A stretch of DNA of 64,000 nt from Tolypeutes matacus (GCA_026826555.1 JAKSZT010054576.1:13394245-13458244), one strand, 5' to 3'. Positions 24,160 through 35,900 are shown, counted from the first letter of the stretch. Notes: generated from the sequence alone by a model not told the origin. Made by a program: numbers and translations.

Positions 24160-24525
24160 AGAGCTACACCGGAGGTCCTTCCAGCAAACTCTCTATACCT
24201 CCTCCTACCTCAGGGCCTTTGCACGTGATATCCCCTTAGGCCTGGAAGCGCCCCCCCCCCTAACTCCTACCATCCTCCCAGCTCTCAGCTCAGTGTCAAA
24301 TGCGACCATGTGTCTCCACAGTAGCAGTGATCCCTCTTGCAATTTTACATTTCTTTTTGTGATCATTTGATTTATGTGTCTGCCTTCCTACCTTTAATAG
24401 GCAGGAAGCTCCACAGGGACAGGGATTCTGTCTGGTTTCTCCCTAAAAGAATCCCCCAAGCCTAGCAGAGTGCCTGCCATAGACAGAGGGTGCTTGAGGA
24501 ATGACTGCTGAATGAATGAACGTTG
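24160..24525 (+). mobile_element. L2 LINE 3' end
   Basis: CTCAGGGCCTTTGCACGTGA, GCAGGAAGCTCCACAGGGAC, GGGATTCTGTCTGGTTTCTC and a terminal GACTGCTGAATGAATGAA, all L2 3' marks. Confidence 0.85.
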
Positions 24526-24899
24526 AACGGAGCTGGCGACAAATATTTTCCAACCTCCAGTTGGCGGCTGTGCCGTGCCCAGGACAGCCCCGCTGGAGAA
24601 CCTCCGAAAAGTTCCAGTCCCATCACTTTGTGCACACAGGCCTCTGCCTAATGCCAGTGCAGGGGAAGCTACAAGCTATGGCATCTTCTTCTCCAGCGCT
24701 GCGTGAGGGTCTTCGACGGAGAGCACAGAGGTGAGCACGATAGAGCTCTCACCTCTGAAGGTCAAGGGCAGACTCAGAGAACAGTAGAGAGCTCGGGCTT
24801 CACAGGCCAGGTACCAGCTGACAACATGCACTTCCGGCTTGGAAAACAGAGCCACCTGCTCCACCACCAACCTCAAGCCCCCATATATTTCAGGGGTCC

Positions 24900-25390
24900 C
24901 CTAACTGCTCTCCCTGCTTCCACTGTCATCCCTACAGTCTACCGTCAACCCAGCAGCCAACACCATCCTGTGACACACATCAGATCAGGACCCTTCACTG
25001 CTCAGAACCCTCCGGGGACTCCTTTACCTCCCTCAGGATAAAAGCCAGATTCCGACTGGTCCCCAAGGGTGGCACAGTCTGCCCATCTCCTGCTCCAGCT
25101 GCATGGCCTCTGAGCTGCTTCCCATCAAACCCCAACACACTGCAATGCAACACCTTCCTCCCAGCTCTCCACGGCCCACTCCTGGCTTTATAATTCCCTA
25201 GGCACTTATCACATCTGGCCTAGGCTGTATTTTACTATTCTGGGGCCAACTGTCTGTCTTTCCCTTCTAGAACATAAACGGCACAAAATCAGTTAGCTTT
25301 GTTTTGTTCACTGCTGTTTCCCCAGCACCTAAAACAGTGTCTGGTCCACAGAAGGCTGTCAATAAATATTGATTGAATGAAAGAATAAGT
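24900..25390 (+). mobile_element. L2 LINE 3' end
   Basis: Long, well preserved L2: CAGGATAAAAGCCAGATTCC, CTTCTAGAACATAAACGGCA, TTTGTTCACTGCTGTTTCCC and TCAATAAATATTGATTGAAT. Confidence 0.88.
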
Positions 25391-25654
25391 GGACGAACTC
25401 ACTATGTCAAAAGATTGGGAACCCTGCCATTCCGGGGCAGCTCAAATTCTTAGCAAGTTCTTCCTCAATGAGATCAAATCTATCTCCAAGTACGTTTTGT
25501 CCATTGCTCCATTTGGGTCATTCAAAGATAGTTCAACCCCAGGGAGGTCCCTCTGACTTCCTTGCTTTTTCCCTTCACCATGCATAAGGTACTTTGGACC
25601 ATGGGCTTCCCTGGGTGTTGCCTGTCTCTCCCCCCACCCCAGGCTATGAACTTG

Positions 25655-25740
25655 TCTCTTTTTCGGCACATCCCAATATTTAGCACTGTGCCTGGTACAG
25701 AAGAGCTGCCCAATACTCATTTGATGAATGAATGAAATCA
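25655..25740 (+). mobile_element. L2 LINE terminal fragment
   Basis: AATATTTAGCACTGTGCCTG then CATTTGATGAATGAATGAAA. Only the last 80 bases of L2 remain. Confidence 0.65.
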
Positions 25741-26899
25741 GTGAACTGTATTTAAAAAGGCTAATGGGAAGAATGACATACACATTTCCATGGGCATTCT
25801 TGGAGTTCTCCTAAATTCTCACTGAGCTGCTAAAAAAGCAAGAAAGATGTAATAGCAGGGATTCACTCACTCATCTAGCAACGGATAAGCACCAAGTGTC
25901 CAAGACGATGCAGGTGCTAAGATAATCCTCGATTCTGCTCTGATTTCTCAAAAAGAAACTTGCCAACTTTAGTACCCCCTTTTCCAAAACCCTCCCTCCA
26001 GCCTCAAACAAAAGGGAAGCCGATTAGTCAGGCTCTCCACTGAGCTGCTTGGAGCAGCAGTCCACAAATGCGTGGTTATAAATACACTCCCAAATCCCCT
26101 TGTCTATAGAGGTCATTGGGAGGGGTGGGGGGGGGGGGGGAATCCATCTAACCCTGATCCTCTCGTCAAAAATATGCTCTGCTTGGGAAGTGCTTACTCA
26201 CACACGGTGTCCAAAAGGGTGTGTGGATGACACCGGGAAGGGCGCCCGGCCCTCTCCTCCAGGGGCTGGGGTTTGCTTTCAGGCTTGGCAGTTCTGGAAC
26301 AGACACACCCTAACGACAAGTCTTAGAGTGAATGGCAGAGCTCTACAACAGAACTTTCCTGAGGGAAAGGGAGGGGGTGGAGATGGAGGTGGGAGGAGGT
26401 GAAGGGGGCATTGCATGATATTTCCCATAACTACCTATTTAGCGTTCTCAAAAGCCTCGTGGGTGGCAGCTGGCTTTCTTTATGATTCCGTGACTGGGAA
26501 CGGGGTAAAAGAAACCCACAGTGCTTCAGAAGGGAAAGGCAAAGCGCAGTGGGTCTGTTGGGACTCACTTCCCATGGGAGGTAGCCATGGCACATAGTAG
26601 GGGCTCAATAAATGTTTGCCCAAAGATCAGGCTTGAGTGGTCTTTGTGTCCAAGAGAAAGCCATGAACCCAGATGACCAACTGATGGTCATGTCATCCCC
26701 ATCGATCCGCTGGCCAATCCCAGTGACTCTGTCCCTACACAGGGCCTGCATCTGCCTGCTTCTCACTGCTGCCATCTCCCCTCCCTGGGAGTTACTGCAA
26801 GACCCTGCCCAATATCCCCATTTCTGCTTCTTGCTGAAAGTTAAACCAGACCATGTGACAACACTTACAACCCCCCCCCCCAGTGGCACGTATCTCAGT

Positions 26900-27330
26900 T
26901 AAAACAACATCCAACCTCCGTGCAGTGGCCTGCCAGACCCCACTGGATCTGACCCCTTTTCCCTCTGCTCCAGCCACACTGGCCTTCTCACTGCTTCTGG
27001 AAGCTTCCAGACAATGCCAGGCAGCCTCCGGCCCTAGGACTTTTTCTCAGCTGTCCACTCTTCCCCAAGACCGTCCCATGACGCGCCCCCTCGCTTCTCT
27101 CAGATCTCTGTTCCCCAGAGAGGGCTTCCCTGGCTACTACCTGCAGGAGCTCCCCGCTGCCCCGTCCTCTGACCCTGCTTCATTTGCCATCCTAGCTCCG
27201 ATCTCAACTGTACACTGGAATGTAGGTCTCTTCATCTACCACCTCCCGTCTCTCCTAGCAGGACAGAAGCTCCACGAGGGCAGGGCCAGTGTACCGCAGG
27301 ACACCCTAGGATCTCCATTCATCTTATTGA
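26900..27330 (+). mobile_element. L2 LINE 3' end
   Basis: CTCCAGCCACACTGGCCTTC, CTCTTCCCCAAGACCGTCCC, GGGCTTCCCTGGCTACTACC and CAGAAGCTCCACGAGGGCAG. The 192-codon open frame through it is chance. Confidence 0.75.
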
Positions 27331-27404
27331 TAAGGACACAGCACCCAGAGCTGTGCAGGGCAGTCACGGCTTTATTTCCATTTCCTAGAACTGGGTCAGC
27401 AAAC

Positions 27405-27665
27405 TATAGCCCAGAGATAAAATGTGGCCCGTTGCCTATTTTTGTATGGCTCACAAGCTAAGAATGGGGCTCACATTTATAAATGGCTGGAAAAAAAATC
27501 AAAAGAAGAAGAATATTTCATGACATGGAAAAATTATGTAGGAAATTCACCTTTTAGTGTACCTAAGTAAAGTTTTATTGGAACACAACCACTGCGGTCA
27601 TTCCTTTAAGTTTTGTCTGTGGCTGCTTTCATGTTTTCTGTTGCAGCAGACACCATACAGCCTGC
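27405..27665 (+). mobile_element. hAT-type non-autonomous DNA element
   Basis: GGGTCAGCAAACTATAGCCC, AGTTTTATTGGAACACAACC and TTGTCTGTGGCTGCTTTCAT. It carries an A-rich expansion in the middle and lacks its right end. Confidence 0.75.
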
Positions 27666-27669
27666 AGAG

Positions 27670-29195
27670 CCTCAAATATGTGCTAGCTGGGGCTTTGCAG
27701 GAAATGTCTGCCGAGTCCTGGCCGTGAGCATTGCCTGGTACAAAGAGGATGAGCCATGCATGGGGTCTGCTGGTTTTTTCTGGACTTGTTACAATCAGTC
27801 TCCTTCCCCTTCCCAGGAAGCCCAAGGAACACCTTGGAGGCAGGCTCCATCCAGCCCCAATGAATCTTTACTGGCCGCCCTCTTACCTGTGCCTTCCTCA
27901 GCAGGAGACAAAACCAGGATCTGACAGGATCCTCTGCAAACTGGCCTTCCTCAAAGCAAATCGGCCCTACCCACTTGGCCAGGCTTGGTCACACCACCTC
28001 CATCAAGTCCTCACAGCTGTTGCTCATTTTTCTTGTCATTGGTGATAAAAGCAGAAGATCTGGGAGAAAGCAGTGTCTCCAGCTGGCAGATGGGGAAACT
28101 GAGGCACATGCCCCAAGGCACTCAGGGTGGCCGGGCTGACACCCCATCTCCATTTCCCCCCCGTGCCAGCCTGCCCCACTGTCTAGAAGCCGGTCCCTTA
28201 CACGGCGGCATCACCCCATTGCGCCGGGGTGAGGGGAAGTGCAGAAGACAGCCTTCCCACAGCTGGGAGTGCCATCTGCCAGCCTCTCCCACAACCATCC
28301 CCGTCCAAAAACCCACTTAGCCAGGGCCTCTGGCCTCCTGCAAAGACCGATGGGTAAATATGGTTTGTGGTGTCCACGCACAGTTGCCCTTCCATCGGAA
28401 CCCGTTTTGCTTTCCCTGATACATGGTTCCCCAGGCGAGTACAAATGCTGTCGGTCCTTGCCATCCTGCAGCCAGTCAGCGGAGGGAGGGCACAGAGGGC
28501 ACTCCTCACTCACCATTCATTGGAGATCCTCCGTCTGCACTTGGCTGAGCTTGGGATCCAATGACAGTGACCACCCCCACCCCCACTCCCTGCGGATGGC
28601 TTTCCTTGGCCTCCCCACATTTTCCACCTCTTGCTTCTTCACCTGGACATCTGATATGCAGACCTGCAAGCCACTTAGAGCACTTCCCCGGCTTTACCTG
28701 GCACAGAGAAAGGCTAGGAAGTGCAGGAGAGGCTGGGACAGCCAGTGGAGGGGTTGGGGGCTGTTGGAGGGGCTTCTCGACATTGAGTTGATACAAATGT
28801 AATGAGGCAGAAAAAGTTGCATTTGCCTAGCAGCTGGTGGGCTGAACAGTCTTTAGTGGGAAAGACATTCTGCCTACAGGAGGGGAGAAGGCGAGCTCCT
28901 CGTCCAGGGTTGGGGTGTCCCCTATGGGCAGGGCTTCTAGAGAAGGGGGTGATCTGGAAAGGCTTCCTTGAGGATGTGGCATTGAGGCTGAGATCTGGAG
29001 AGGGAAGAGAGGGGATAGCCAAGCAAGGTGGGGTGGCATGGGGGTTGGGGGAAGGTGGAGGGGGCGGGGAGGAGCACGAGAGAATGTCCTGAGGTGAGCG
29101 GGGCGACATCTGATGAACGGTGGGGGCATCCCTGTCGAGGTAGCCCTCTCACCCTGCCCTCCCCTCAATGCCCCCTTCATTTCTATCACTCCTAC
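27670..29195. other. Intronic GC-rich stretch without recognised gene
   Basis: Many short overlapping frames on both strands from GC-rich composition. A MIR-like core (GATGGGGAAACTGAGGCACA) lies near 28090. No conserved protein or splice-bounded exon was recognised. Confidence 0.4.
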
Positions 29196-29199
29196 AATC

Positions 29200-29325
29200 A
29201 CCACTGCTAACAGTGGTGAAGGACTTGATATGCATGACCTCATTTCGGCCAACAACCCTATGAGGGTAGGGGATGAGTGCTTGCCCCCATTTTACAGATG
29301 GGGAAACTGAGGCCCCTGTGAGCTC
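29200..29325 (-). mobile_element. MIR SINE fragment
   Basis: ATGACCTCATTTCGGCCAAC, CCCATTTTACAGATGGGGAA in reversed MIR order. Confidence 0.7.
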
Positions 29326-29884
29326 AGAAATAAGCTTCTTGGTGGCCGCTCCCGGGGCAGGTGTTAGGTTCACCTGCAGCTCCCTGCTTCCCTGATGAAA
29401 ATAGGGCTTGTGGGATGGGATGAAGCATGTAGCTTCCTCTCACCTCCTTCCAAGCTGCTTTCTCCAGGATGCAGACAAATCACAATGGCAAGGAATGTGC
29501 ACTCTTCTCCCCAGAAAGCAAACCTCCTGGGCTTCTCGACTCTACCTTTTCCCTGAGTGGTGTTGGGGTGAGAGGACAGGCAGGGAGGGAGGGTGGGAGG
29601 GGCAGAAGCCCTTTATAGTTCACATTCAAAACCCCTCCCTTGTCTCAGCCACTTCTGGCATAATAGTGGCTGAAGCTCGGGTGATGCTGAGTTAAGCAAA
29701 TGACAAACACAGTATGTACATCCGTGTATGTGTGCGCATGCACAACATATGTGCATGTTTACACATACATCAAATGTCCCTCCTCTCCCCGCCTCCGATT
29801 CCTCATTTAGCAGAAAAGAAGAGGACCACTGGGTCGAAGCTGAAATCCCTCCTAAGCAGAGGGAAATCCGGGTGTCATGGTTTC

Positions 29885-30165
29885 CAAAGAGGGAATACAA
29901 TCTCCGTATGGGGTGTAATTACATCTTAGCTTTCTGCAGAAGAATAGTTTATGGCTTAAATGCTATTAATTGTAAGCCGTTTTGTTCCACGGGAAGTTGT
30001 TCATTGATAACTACCCAATTAGGGTTATTTTGCAATTAGTCTATTCACAGTAAATTTATTGCAAAAGGGGGAGGCTGTGGTGCAGCAAATTAAAGCATTG
30101 CTGGGTCTGGGTGTGCAATGGCTCTTAAATGCCAATCGTATTAACCAGCTCAGAGGGCCTGGGAG
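29885..30165. other. Repeat-poor block, candidate conserved non-coding element
   Basis: Contains TGTAATTACATC, CTATTAATTG, CCCAATTAGGG and CAATTAGTC within 150 bases, a cluster of TAATT cores typical of developmental enhancers. Inference only. Confidence 0.35.
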
Positions 30166-30344
30166 GGTGGCGCCACCTTAGCTGATAGAGCCTCAAAGAC
30201 CCCCAGCAAAATCACACTGCAAAACCACAGCTAGAGATGTCTCGGCAGGATCAGGAGATGCTTGGGAACTCCTGTCCTAAGGTGACAAGAGTTTAATTAA
30301 TTCATTCATTAATTTTCTGTTTGCACAATGGTGGGGCAGGTCAT

Positions 30345-30575
30345 AATAGCAAATATCAACATAATGGATAGTTTTAACCAAGTTCTGTTTTCAGTATTTG
30401 GCCCTCACAAACCCTCTGGGAGAGATGTGATTATGCTCAGCTCCCCTTAACAGATAAAGAAACAGAGGCTCAGAGAGATCAAGCCATGTGCCCAAAGCCC
30501 CACAGCTTGCTCAGGGAGATTTGGGTTTGAACCCAAGTGGTCTGGCTCCACAGCCATGCTCTTAGCCGCTGGCAA
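30345..30575 (-). mobile_element. MIR SINE, near full length
   Basis: CCTTAACAGATAAAGAAACA, GGCTCAGAGAGATCAAGCCA, TGGGTTTGAACCCAAGTGGT and CCATGCTCTTAGCCGCTGG. Confidence 0.82.
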
Positions 30576-30749
30576 CCCCGGTTTCCGCCTCCCTCACCAC
30601 GGCCTGCCCTTCTCCATTCCAACAATACAACAGCCAGCCAGCCAGCCAGAGAGACCCAGTCCACAGGCGGCAGGACATGTCCTCGGTCTGACAAAGTGAG
30701 TGCAGTGGAGCCTTTTGCCTCCTCAAGAGGTACAGGCTTTCGGGAAAGG

Positions 30750-30935
30750 AGGCAGGCTCTGTAGCCAGAGTTCAAAAACCTCTTTCTACTGGCCACGTGC
30801 CTCTGGCCTATCACAAAACCGATTTGAGCCTCAATTCCCCCATCTCTAAAATGGGCCCACAGCAGCCCTACCTCACAGGGCTGGTGTGAGGAGCCCATAG
30901 GATAAGGCACACCAACCGAACATAACTAGAATACA
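30750..30935 (+). mobile_element. MIR SINE
   Basis: CTACTGGCCACGTGCCTCTG, TGAGCCTCAATTCCCCCATC, TCTAAAATGGGCCCACAGCA and GGTGTGAGGAGCCCATAGGA. Confidence 0.7.
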
Positions 30936-30952
30936 GTATTAGTACAAAGCAG

Positions 30953-31178
30953 AGATCAGCAAGCTATGACCCGGAGGCCAAACCCAGCCCACTGCCAACG
31001 TTCATAAATTAAGTTTTAATGGAATACAACCAAGAGTACTTGCTCATGGACTGCCAATGGCTGCTTCCGTGCTGCAACTGCAGAGCTGACCAGCTGTCAC
31101 AGAGACCTCGTGGCCCGCGAAGCTTCCAGTATTTGCTCTCCGGCCCTTTACAGAAAAAGCATGCTAGCCCCTGGTATG
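30953..31178 (+). mobile_element. hAT-type non-autonomous DNA element
   Basis: GATCAGCAAGCTATGACCCG, GTTTTAATGGAATACAACCA, CCAATGGCTGCTTCCGTGCT and CTTTACAGAAAAAGCATGCT, nearly end to end. Confidence 0.8.
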
Positions 31179-31589
31179 CAGTAGGTGCCCAAAAATATTC
31201 TGATGGAAGGGTATTCAACTCGGACCTCCATCCTAATCTGCCAGGTGCTGTTTCACAAGCGATTTTGAAAACGTCTCATTCCACTTAATTATTCTTACAT
31301 GTTACGGTCCAACTCCAAGATACAGAGGCGACCACCCAGACTGCCTAGACAAGGGTTAAACTGCAAGGGAGAAGAGAGTCTTTCCATTTTTAAAAGACTT
31401 TTAAAAAGGCATATTGTAGAAATTCATGTTTGCTATTAAAAACTCGGAAAAAAAAATCCTGAACAAGTTGAATAAAAAGTTAAAGTTGTCCCGCATACCT
31501 CTGCTGGGTGCCCTTCCTTCCAGCCCTCTTTTAGTTTGTGATCACGTCCTACCTGACCCAAAGCCTCCATCTGTCATCAGGAGCAAACA

Positions 31590-31720
31590 GAGAGGCATGC
31601 GTTTGAAATGAGAAGGCCTGGATTTCAGCTCACGTTGAGCCTCTAATTAACTGGGTGACCTTGGATAAGTCTCCCTGCCTCTCTGGGCCTCACATTCTTG
31701 TCTGTCCATTGAACAAACGG
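31590..31720 (+). mobile_element. MIR SINE fragment
   Basis: CTGGGTGACCTTGGATAAGT and CTCTCTGGGCCTCACATTCT, the MIR core. Confidence 0.7.
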
Positions 31721-32738
31721 AATTACAATTTCGCTAGGGGTCTTTCCAGGCTCCCTGGCCTTGGGGCTAATTCTCACGGTGCATGCCCCTTCTGCATCAA
31801 GGGAGATGGGGAAACTGAGAATCTGCTTGGTTTCAGGAGACCACAAGGCAAAGCCTTGCCTGGCCCTCGAATTTGCCAGTGTCTGGGGAACTCCTGGTTC
31901 TGCAGTTCTCACCTGATTCTCTGAGCTACTGTCTAGACACTTTACTGAGCTAGGGAGCCTCAGTCTACACCGAGGAGGACCCACCGTCTCTGAAGTGGGC
32001 ATATCCCTGGACCACATGTTGGCCCCGAGGACCTCACTGCCCCACCTCCAGGCCTCTCTATTTCCAAGAGTTATGGGTCGCCTTATGGTTGGCGTAAGAT
32101 GATTTGGGGCGTCTTTTCTCCTCACTTGTGAGCAAACTAAAGTGTTTGTTAGTATCTGAATTTAGAAGCAACAGGTAGGCTTTTGACCCCCTGGCCACCT
32201 GGTGAGAGACAGGTAGGCCTGCCATGCATTGCAGCAAAATGACAACTCGGCTCCTCCATGGGGAGGGGCAGAAGTTGGGAGGAAGGGAGGGAGGGAGGGA
32301 AGAATTTTAGATGGAGGAACATGGGAAGGTTGTTTTTCACAGACCCTTCAAAGTCAATGCAGCCAAGTAGAAACCTTTCAAATTCGATTCAATTATTACA
32401 ATAATGTCCATGTCAATTCTAACTGATATTCCGCTCAGACAGACATCACCCCACAACAGTGCAGTCACCTCGCACCCTGAAATGTTCACATCAGCCCTCC
32501 TTTCCTTGGAGTTTTAGCCCTTGCCCAATGGCACGTGGTTAAAGCTATAATCAAAGATGATTTCCTTTTTATACTTTTGTGAAACCTTTCTTACACAAGA
32601 CTTCCCAGATCAGGCAGTAGTGAAAGAAATCCGAGCTTGTGTCCCGATTTGGGGTCTGAAAAACAGGGTGGGCAACCATTCTCAGCAAGTCGGAAAACGT
32701 GGGCGGCAGGGCCTGGGCAGGGGGCCTTGGGGGCTGGA

Positions 32739-32744
32739 ACTTAC
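32739..32744 (-). promoter_or_regulatory. XYLT1: Splice donor of the XYLT1 exon
   Basis: On the minus strand the exon ends CTCGAGG and is followed by GTAAGT, a perfect U1-pairing intron start. The split Gly codon (G in this exon, the rest in the next) fits the known CPLEGK sequence across this junction. Reading on without splicing gives proline-rich non-XYLT1 residues. Confidence 0.93.
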
Positions 32745-33255
32745 CCTCGAGGGGGCAGAGCCGAGTGACCTTCTCTGGCATCAGCAGCCCCAGCTTGTGG
32801 CGGCAGTAGGTCTCGGCGATCTCCTGGCGACAGTGCTTGGACTTGGAGCGGGACAGGGCGGAGATGGCCTCCTTGCCCGAGATGTCGCACCTGGGGGGCT
32901 GGTCGTAGGTGATCTCAGGGGAGCTGCCCCCACTTCTCTTGGCGTGGGCTTGTCTGGGCGCGTCCTTGGGGTGGCTACTGTTCCTGGCAGCCCTCTCACC
33001 CGCAGGCAATGCCTCGATGGCACCTTTCCCCAGGAAGGAGTGGCCCTTCGCCTTCTCCTCCAGCTCCAGCTTCTTTTTCAAAAGCTCCTTCTGTTTGCTC
33101 GGGGGCTTCTTCGCCAGCTCAGGCGGGTGCTTCTGCTTTTGAGACCTAGGGGCGAAGTTGCTGTTGTCGATGCTCTCGAAATCTTTGGGGACAGAGTTCT
33201 CGTTGTTGCTGTCAGTTCGCACTTTCTCTTTTGGCCGGTGAGAGAAGTAGCCATC
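32745..33255 (-). CDS. XYLT1: XYLT1 internal coding exon (probably exon 3), stem region of xylosyltransferase 1
   Basis: Xylosyltransferase 1 is a Golgi type II membrane enzyme that transfers xylose from UDP-xylose to serines of proteoglycan core proteins, starting glycosaminoglycan chains. This exon encodes 170 complete codons plus one base, beginning [11 protein letters not shown] and ending CPLEG. It lies in the lysine-rich stem before the catalytic domain. Four cysteines have spacings 19, 9 and 16, which equal those of human Cys257, 276, 285 and 301 as I recall them, so the exon should cover about human residues 135-305 without indels. An NSS sequon falls where human Asn226 lies. The last 50 residues are the best conserved, and the lysine-rich middle differs more from human. 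The exon enters in phase 0 and leaves in phase 1. The open frame runs on past both splice sites (to 33366 and 32569), but those parts are intronic. The catalytic domain, the first exon and the promoter are outside the window. Confidence 0.96.
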
Positions 33256-33290
33256 CTGGAGAAGGTGGGAAGGAAAAACAGGGAGAACTT
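33256..33290 (-). promoter_or_regulatory. XYLT1: Splice acceptor and polypyrimidine tract of the XYLT1 exon
   Basis: On the minus strand a pyrimidine-rich run (CCCTGTTTTTCCTTCCCACC) leads to TTCTCCAG directly before GATGGC. The AG is at 33257-33256. The junction is in phase 0, before the Asp codon of the DGYF motif, where similarity to XYLT1 begins. Confidence 0.9.
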
Positions 33291-33714
33291 GACTAGGGGT
33301 CACGCTAATTAGGTGGGCCCAGTGGAGAGGGGGCAGACAGGTGTGGAACTGGGGTCTAGGTTTCACAGCCCCCCTTTGCTATCTGGAGATTTTTCTCTCC
33401 AGACCTCAGTTTCCCCACCTGGCAATATGAGCTGTTTCAACTAGACATGAAGACTTATTCAAGCTGTAAAGTGCCACCGCTATGGCTCTCAGTGCTTGTT
33501 CTTTGCCACACCCTTTTAAGTAAGTTTCTCATCCTGGTCTGGGTCTAATGATGGAGAAAAGGCCCAAACGGGCATTACTAGGTCAAGGGAAAAATAGGAA
33601 TACAGACCATATGCTTTATAGCAATGTTAAATTTCTTGAACTTGGTAACTGTACTGAACGTGGTTTACAAAAGGGAAAATCCTTGTTCTTAGGACATTTA
33701 CATATAAGAATTAA

Positions 33715-33936
33715 TCATCTTTTTTTTTTTTTGAGGAACTGGGAGCCAGGGATTAAACCCAATACCTCGTTGTGGGAAGCCAGTGCTCAACCACTGAGCC
33801 ACACTGGCTTCCCTGAGTTGGTTTTTTCATTTGTTTTGCTTGTTTGTTTTTGTCTTTTCTGGAGGAAACGGGAACCGAACCTGAGAGCTCCCATGTGGGA
33901 GGCGGGAGCTCAACTGCTTGAGCCATATCCGCTCCC
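33715..33936 (-). mobile_element. Dimeric DAS-type SINE with 8-base TSD
   Basis: On the minus strand one tRNA-like head starts at about 33936 (GGGAGCGGATATGGCTCAAG) and a second, different head at about 33814 (GTGTGGCTCAGTGGTTGAGC). A tail of about a dozen A residues follows. AGAATTAA flanks both sides at 33707-33714 and 33937-33944, so the dimer entered as one unit. It lies about 460 bases upstream of the XYLT1 acceptor. Confidence 0.88.
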
Positions 33937-33994
33937 AGAATTAACTTTTTTAAGGATGATGATGTATGCAACCTACTAGCAAATGTTTGGAAAA

Positions 33995-34130
33995 CAGACA
34001 GATTAGATAGACAGACAGACAGATAGGTAAATAAACATAGATATGGATATAGACATAGACATAGATATAAATGTATAGAAAGAAGGAGGGATAGACAAAT
34101 TAGATAAATAGATAGACAGATACCGACAGA
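33995..34130. repeat. GATA/GACA simple repeat
   Basis: Mixed (AGAC)n, (ATAG)n and TATAGACATAGA units with interruptions. Open frames here are repeat artefacts. Confidence 0.9.
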
Positions 34131-34308
34131 ATGATATAAGTGTGGCACATGTTAAAAGTTGGTAAAGCTGGTTATCTGAGTAGGACATATGTTAGAATTC
34201 TCTGTGTTGGTTTTTTATTATTTTTCACTGTCCTGTAAGTCTGAAATTATTTCAAAATAAAAAGTTCTTTTAAAAAAACCAACAACAATAACAACAACAA
34301 AAAAACCC
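34131..34308 (+). mobile_element. Old L1 3' UTR end
   Basis: GTCCTGTAAGTCTGAAATTA followed by TTTCAAAATAAAAAGTTC and an A-rich tail with CAACAA units, the end of an old L1M-type element. Confidence 0.7.
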
Positions 34309-34919
34309 ATTTTGTTTAAGCTCCTCATTTCAGTTCTGGGGAGAGGGTTTATTTAAGGACTAGAAATGCCATGGTAAAGTTATAAAGGGAGAAAATATTG
34401 AAAGGATATTATAGACATTCCACTGCCTTTAGGGCTTGTTCATCCATCTCTGCCTGCGGCAGAAATCAGACCAAGCCACTGCTAGTTCTGCGGGAAAGAC
34501 ATCCCTGCTTTTTGATTGGGAGGCGAACGCAGCCTCTGCAGACAGCTTATCATGAGCCCCAGTAAGGAGACTCGCTTGTGGCACTCGTGGGCTTGAGCTT
34601 CGGCCCCTGATGTTTGCACCTGGGGTGGGGGCTTGGCTCTTTCCCAGGGAGGTGCCCCAGACTCAGCTCCTCCACAGGGAGGCAGCGCCTGGCCATTGCA
34701 AGCCGAGGTCGTTTGCTTCTGCTTCGAATCCACTGCTAGGGTTCTCACCTGAAAGAGTATCTGCTGCCCCAAAACATGCCACCTGTGGGGACCTCTGATG
34801 CCAAAGAGAATGTTAATTGGCTCCATAAATCTACCCCTGTTGCCATAGAAACACACTGGCAAAGAACAGCAATTCCCAGGGAAGTTTTTCTTTTTAAGGA
34901 GGGCTAACATGTGCCTCTT

Positions 34920-35010
34920 AACCCATCATCAGTTAACAAGTGACTTGTCAAGGTAACACAGGTAGTCGGTGGAGAGCTGGGATTCGACCCACACATGCAG
35001 ACCACAGACC
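34920..35010 (-). mobile_element. MIR SINE fragment
   Basis: GTGACTTGTCAAGGTAACAC and GAGCTGGGATTCGACCCACA in reversed MIR order. Confidence 0.6.
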
Positions 35011-35564
35011 CCGGGTTCCGGGCTGCCGCTTCCACCGCCTCCTTCCAAGAACCTGTGCATCACTTTTTCCACCCTCTCCTCTGCCACTTCAGCATCACAG
35101 CCCGGCTTGGCACACAAGAACTGGCCCTTTCCCCAACCACCCCCTTCCAGCTAAGTCGATCAGGTGACCTCCAGAGAGTCATCACCAGGCTGGACAGAGG
35201 CCCTTGGGGAGCACAGCTCCCCAGACAGAGAGGACAGTAAGCAGGGGCCACGGAGCCCCGGGAGCTTGAGGCGGCAGGAGCTGGGGGAAAGCACTGGCAA
35301 GCAGCAGCAGAAGGAACTAGAGAGAGCTCATGATGGGAGAAGTGGAGACTGCTGTGGGGTACACAGAAGCCTGATCTGTGACGAGGGAGACCCCCCGATT
35401 CTGAGTGAGTCCTGCTTCCCAGCTTCCTGACCTCCCCCCAGGGACATGCAGTGAATCCCCCTCTGTGAGGTGCCTAGAGCTCCTCCTGGACCCCGCTGCT
35501 ACTCCTCCATCCCTTCTTTGTGTCCAGAGGCCCTTGAAGAATCCCAAGCAGCCTCTCAGATGCA

Positions 35565-35900
35565 TTTTCCAAGCACTTACCACGAGAGCCGGGCTCAGTG
35601 TGAAGTGATTCGCAGGTATTACTTATTGGATGCTGACAATTGCCCTGTAAGGAGGTACTGTCATCACGTGGGACAAGAAGAGGACGCCAAGGCTTGGCGT
35701 TCCGAACGTCCCCCAGGTGCTTATGTGTCAGGCACCATGCTCGGCGCTGACAGGCAGGCTATCTCACTCAGCTTCAGAAATACCTTCCCACGCAGGGACC
35801 ATTATTCTCCCATCTTAAAGAAGAGGCAAAGGAGGCTTGGTGATGCTGTGAGACTTGCCCAAGGTCACCTGGGGGAGGCAGTGAACTGGCATCTGTCTGA
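35565..35900 (-). mobile_element. Two adjacent MIR SINE fragments
   Basis: Two successive MIR 3' starts, TTCCAAGCACTTACCACGAG and CAGGTGCTTATGTGTCAGGC, each followed by reversed core sequence. The second reaches GAGACTTGCCCAAGGTCACC. Confidence 0.65.

Larger units (their letters stand above)
1..32744 (-). other. XYLT1: XYLT1 intron downstream of the exon (probably intron 3), 5' part
   Basis: By the exon's orientation this is intron sequence that continues beyond position 1. It holds an L1 3' end, DAS SINEs, MIR, L2, hAT and LTR remnants and simple repeats, listed separately. I found no open frame resembling the next XYLT1 exon. No other gene is recognisable here. Confidence 0.85.

Noticed and set aside
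26883..27461. 192-codon open frame
   Set aside because: Most of it lies in an L2 3' end and a hAT fragment, and the translation is not an L2 protein.
32557..33312. 251-codon plus-strand frame over the XYLT1 exon
   Set aside because: It is antisense to a well-identified coding exon with correct splice sites. The leucine-rich translation is a by-product.
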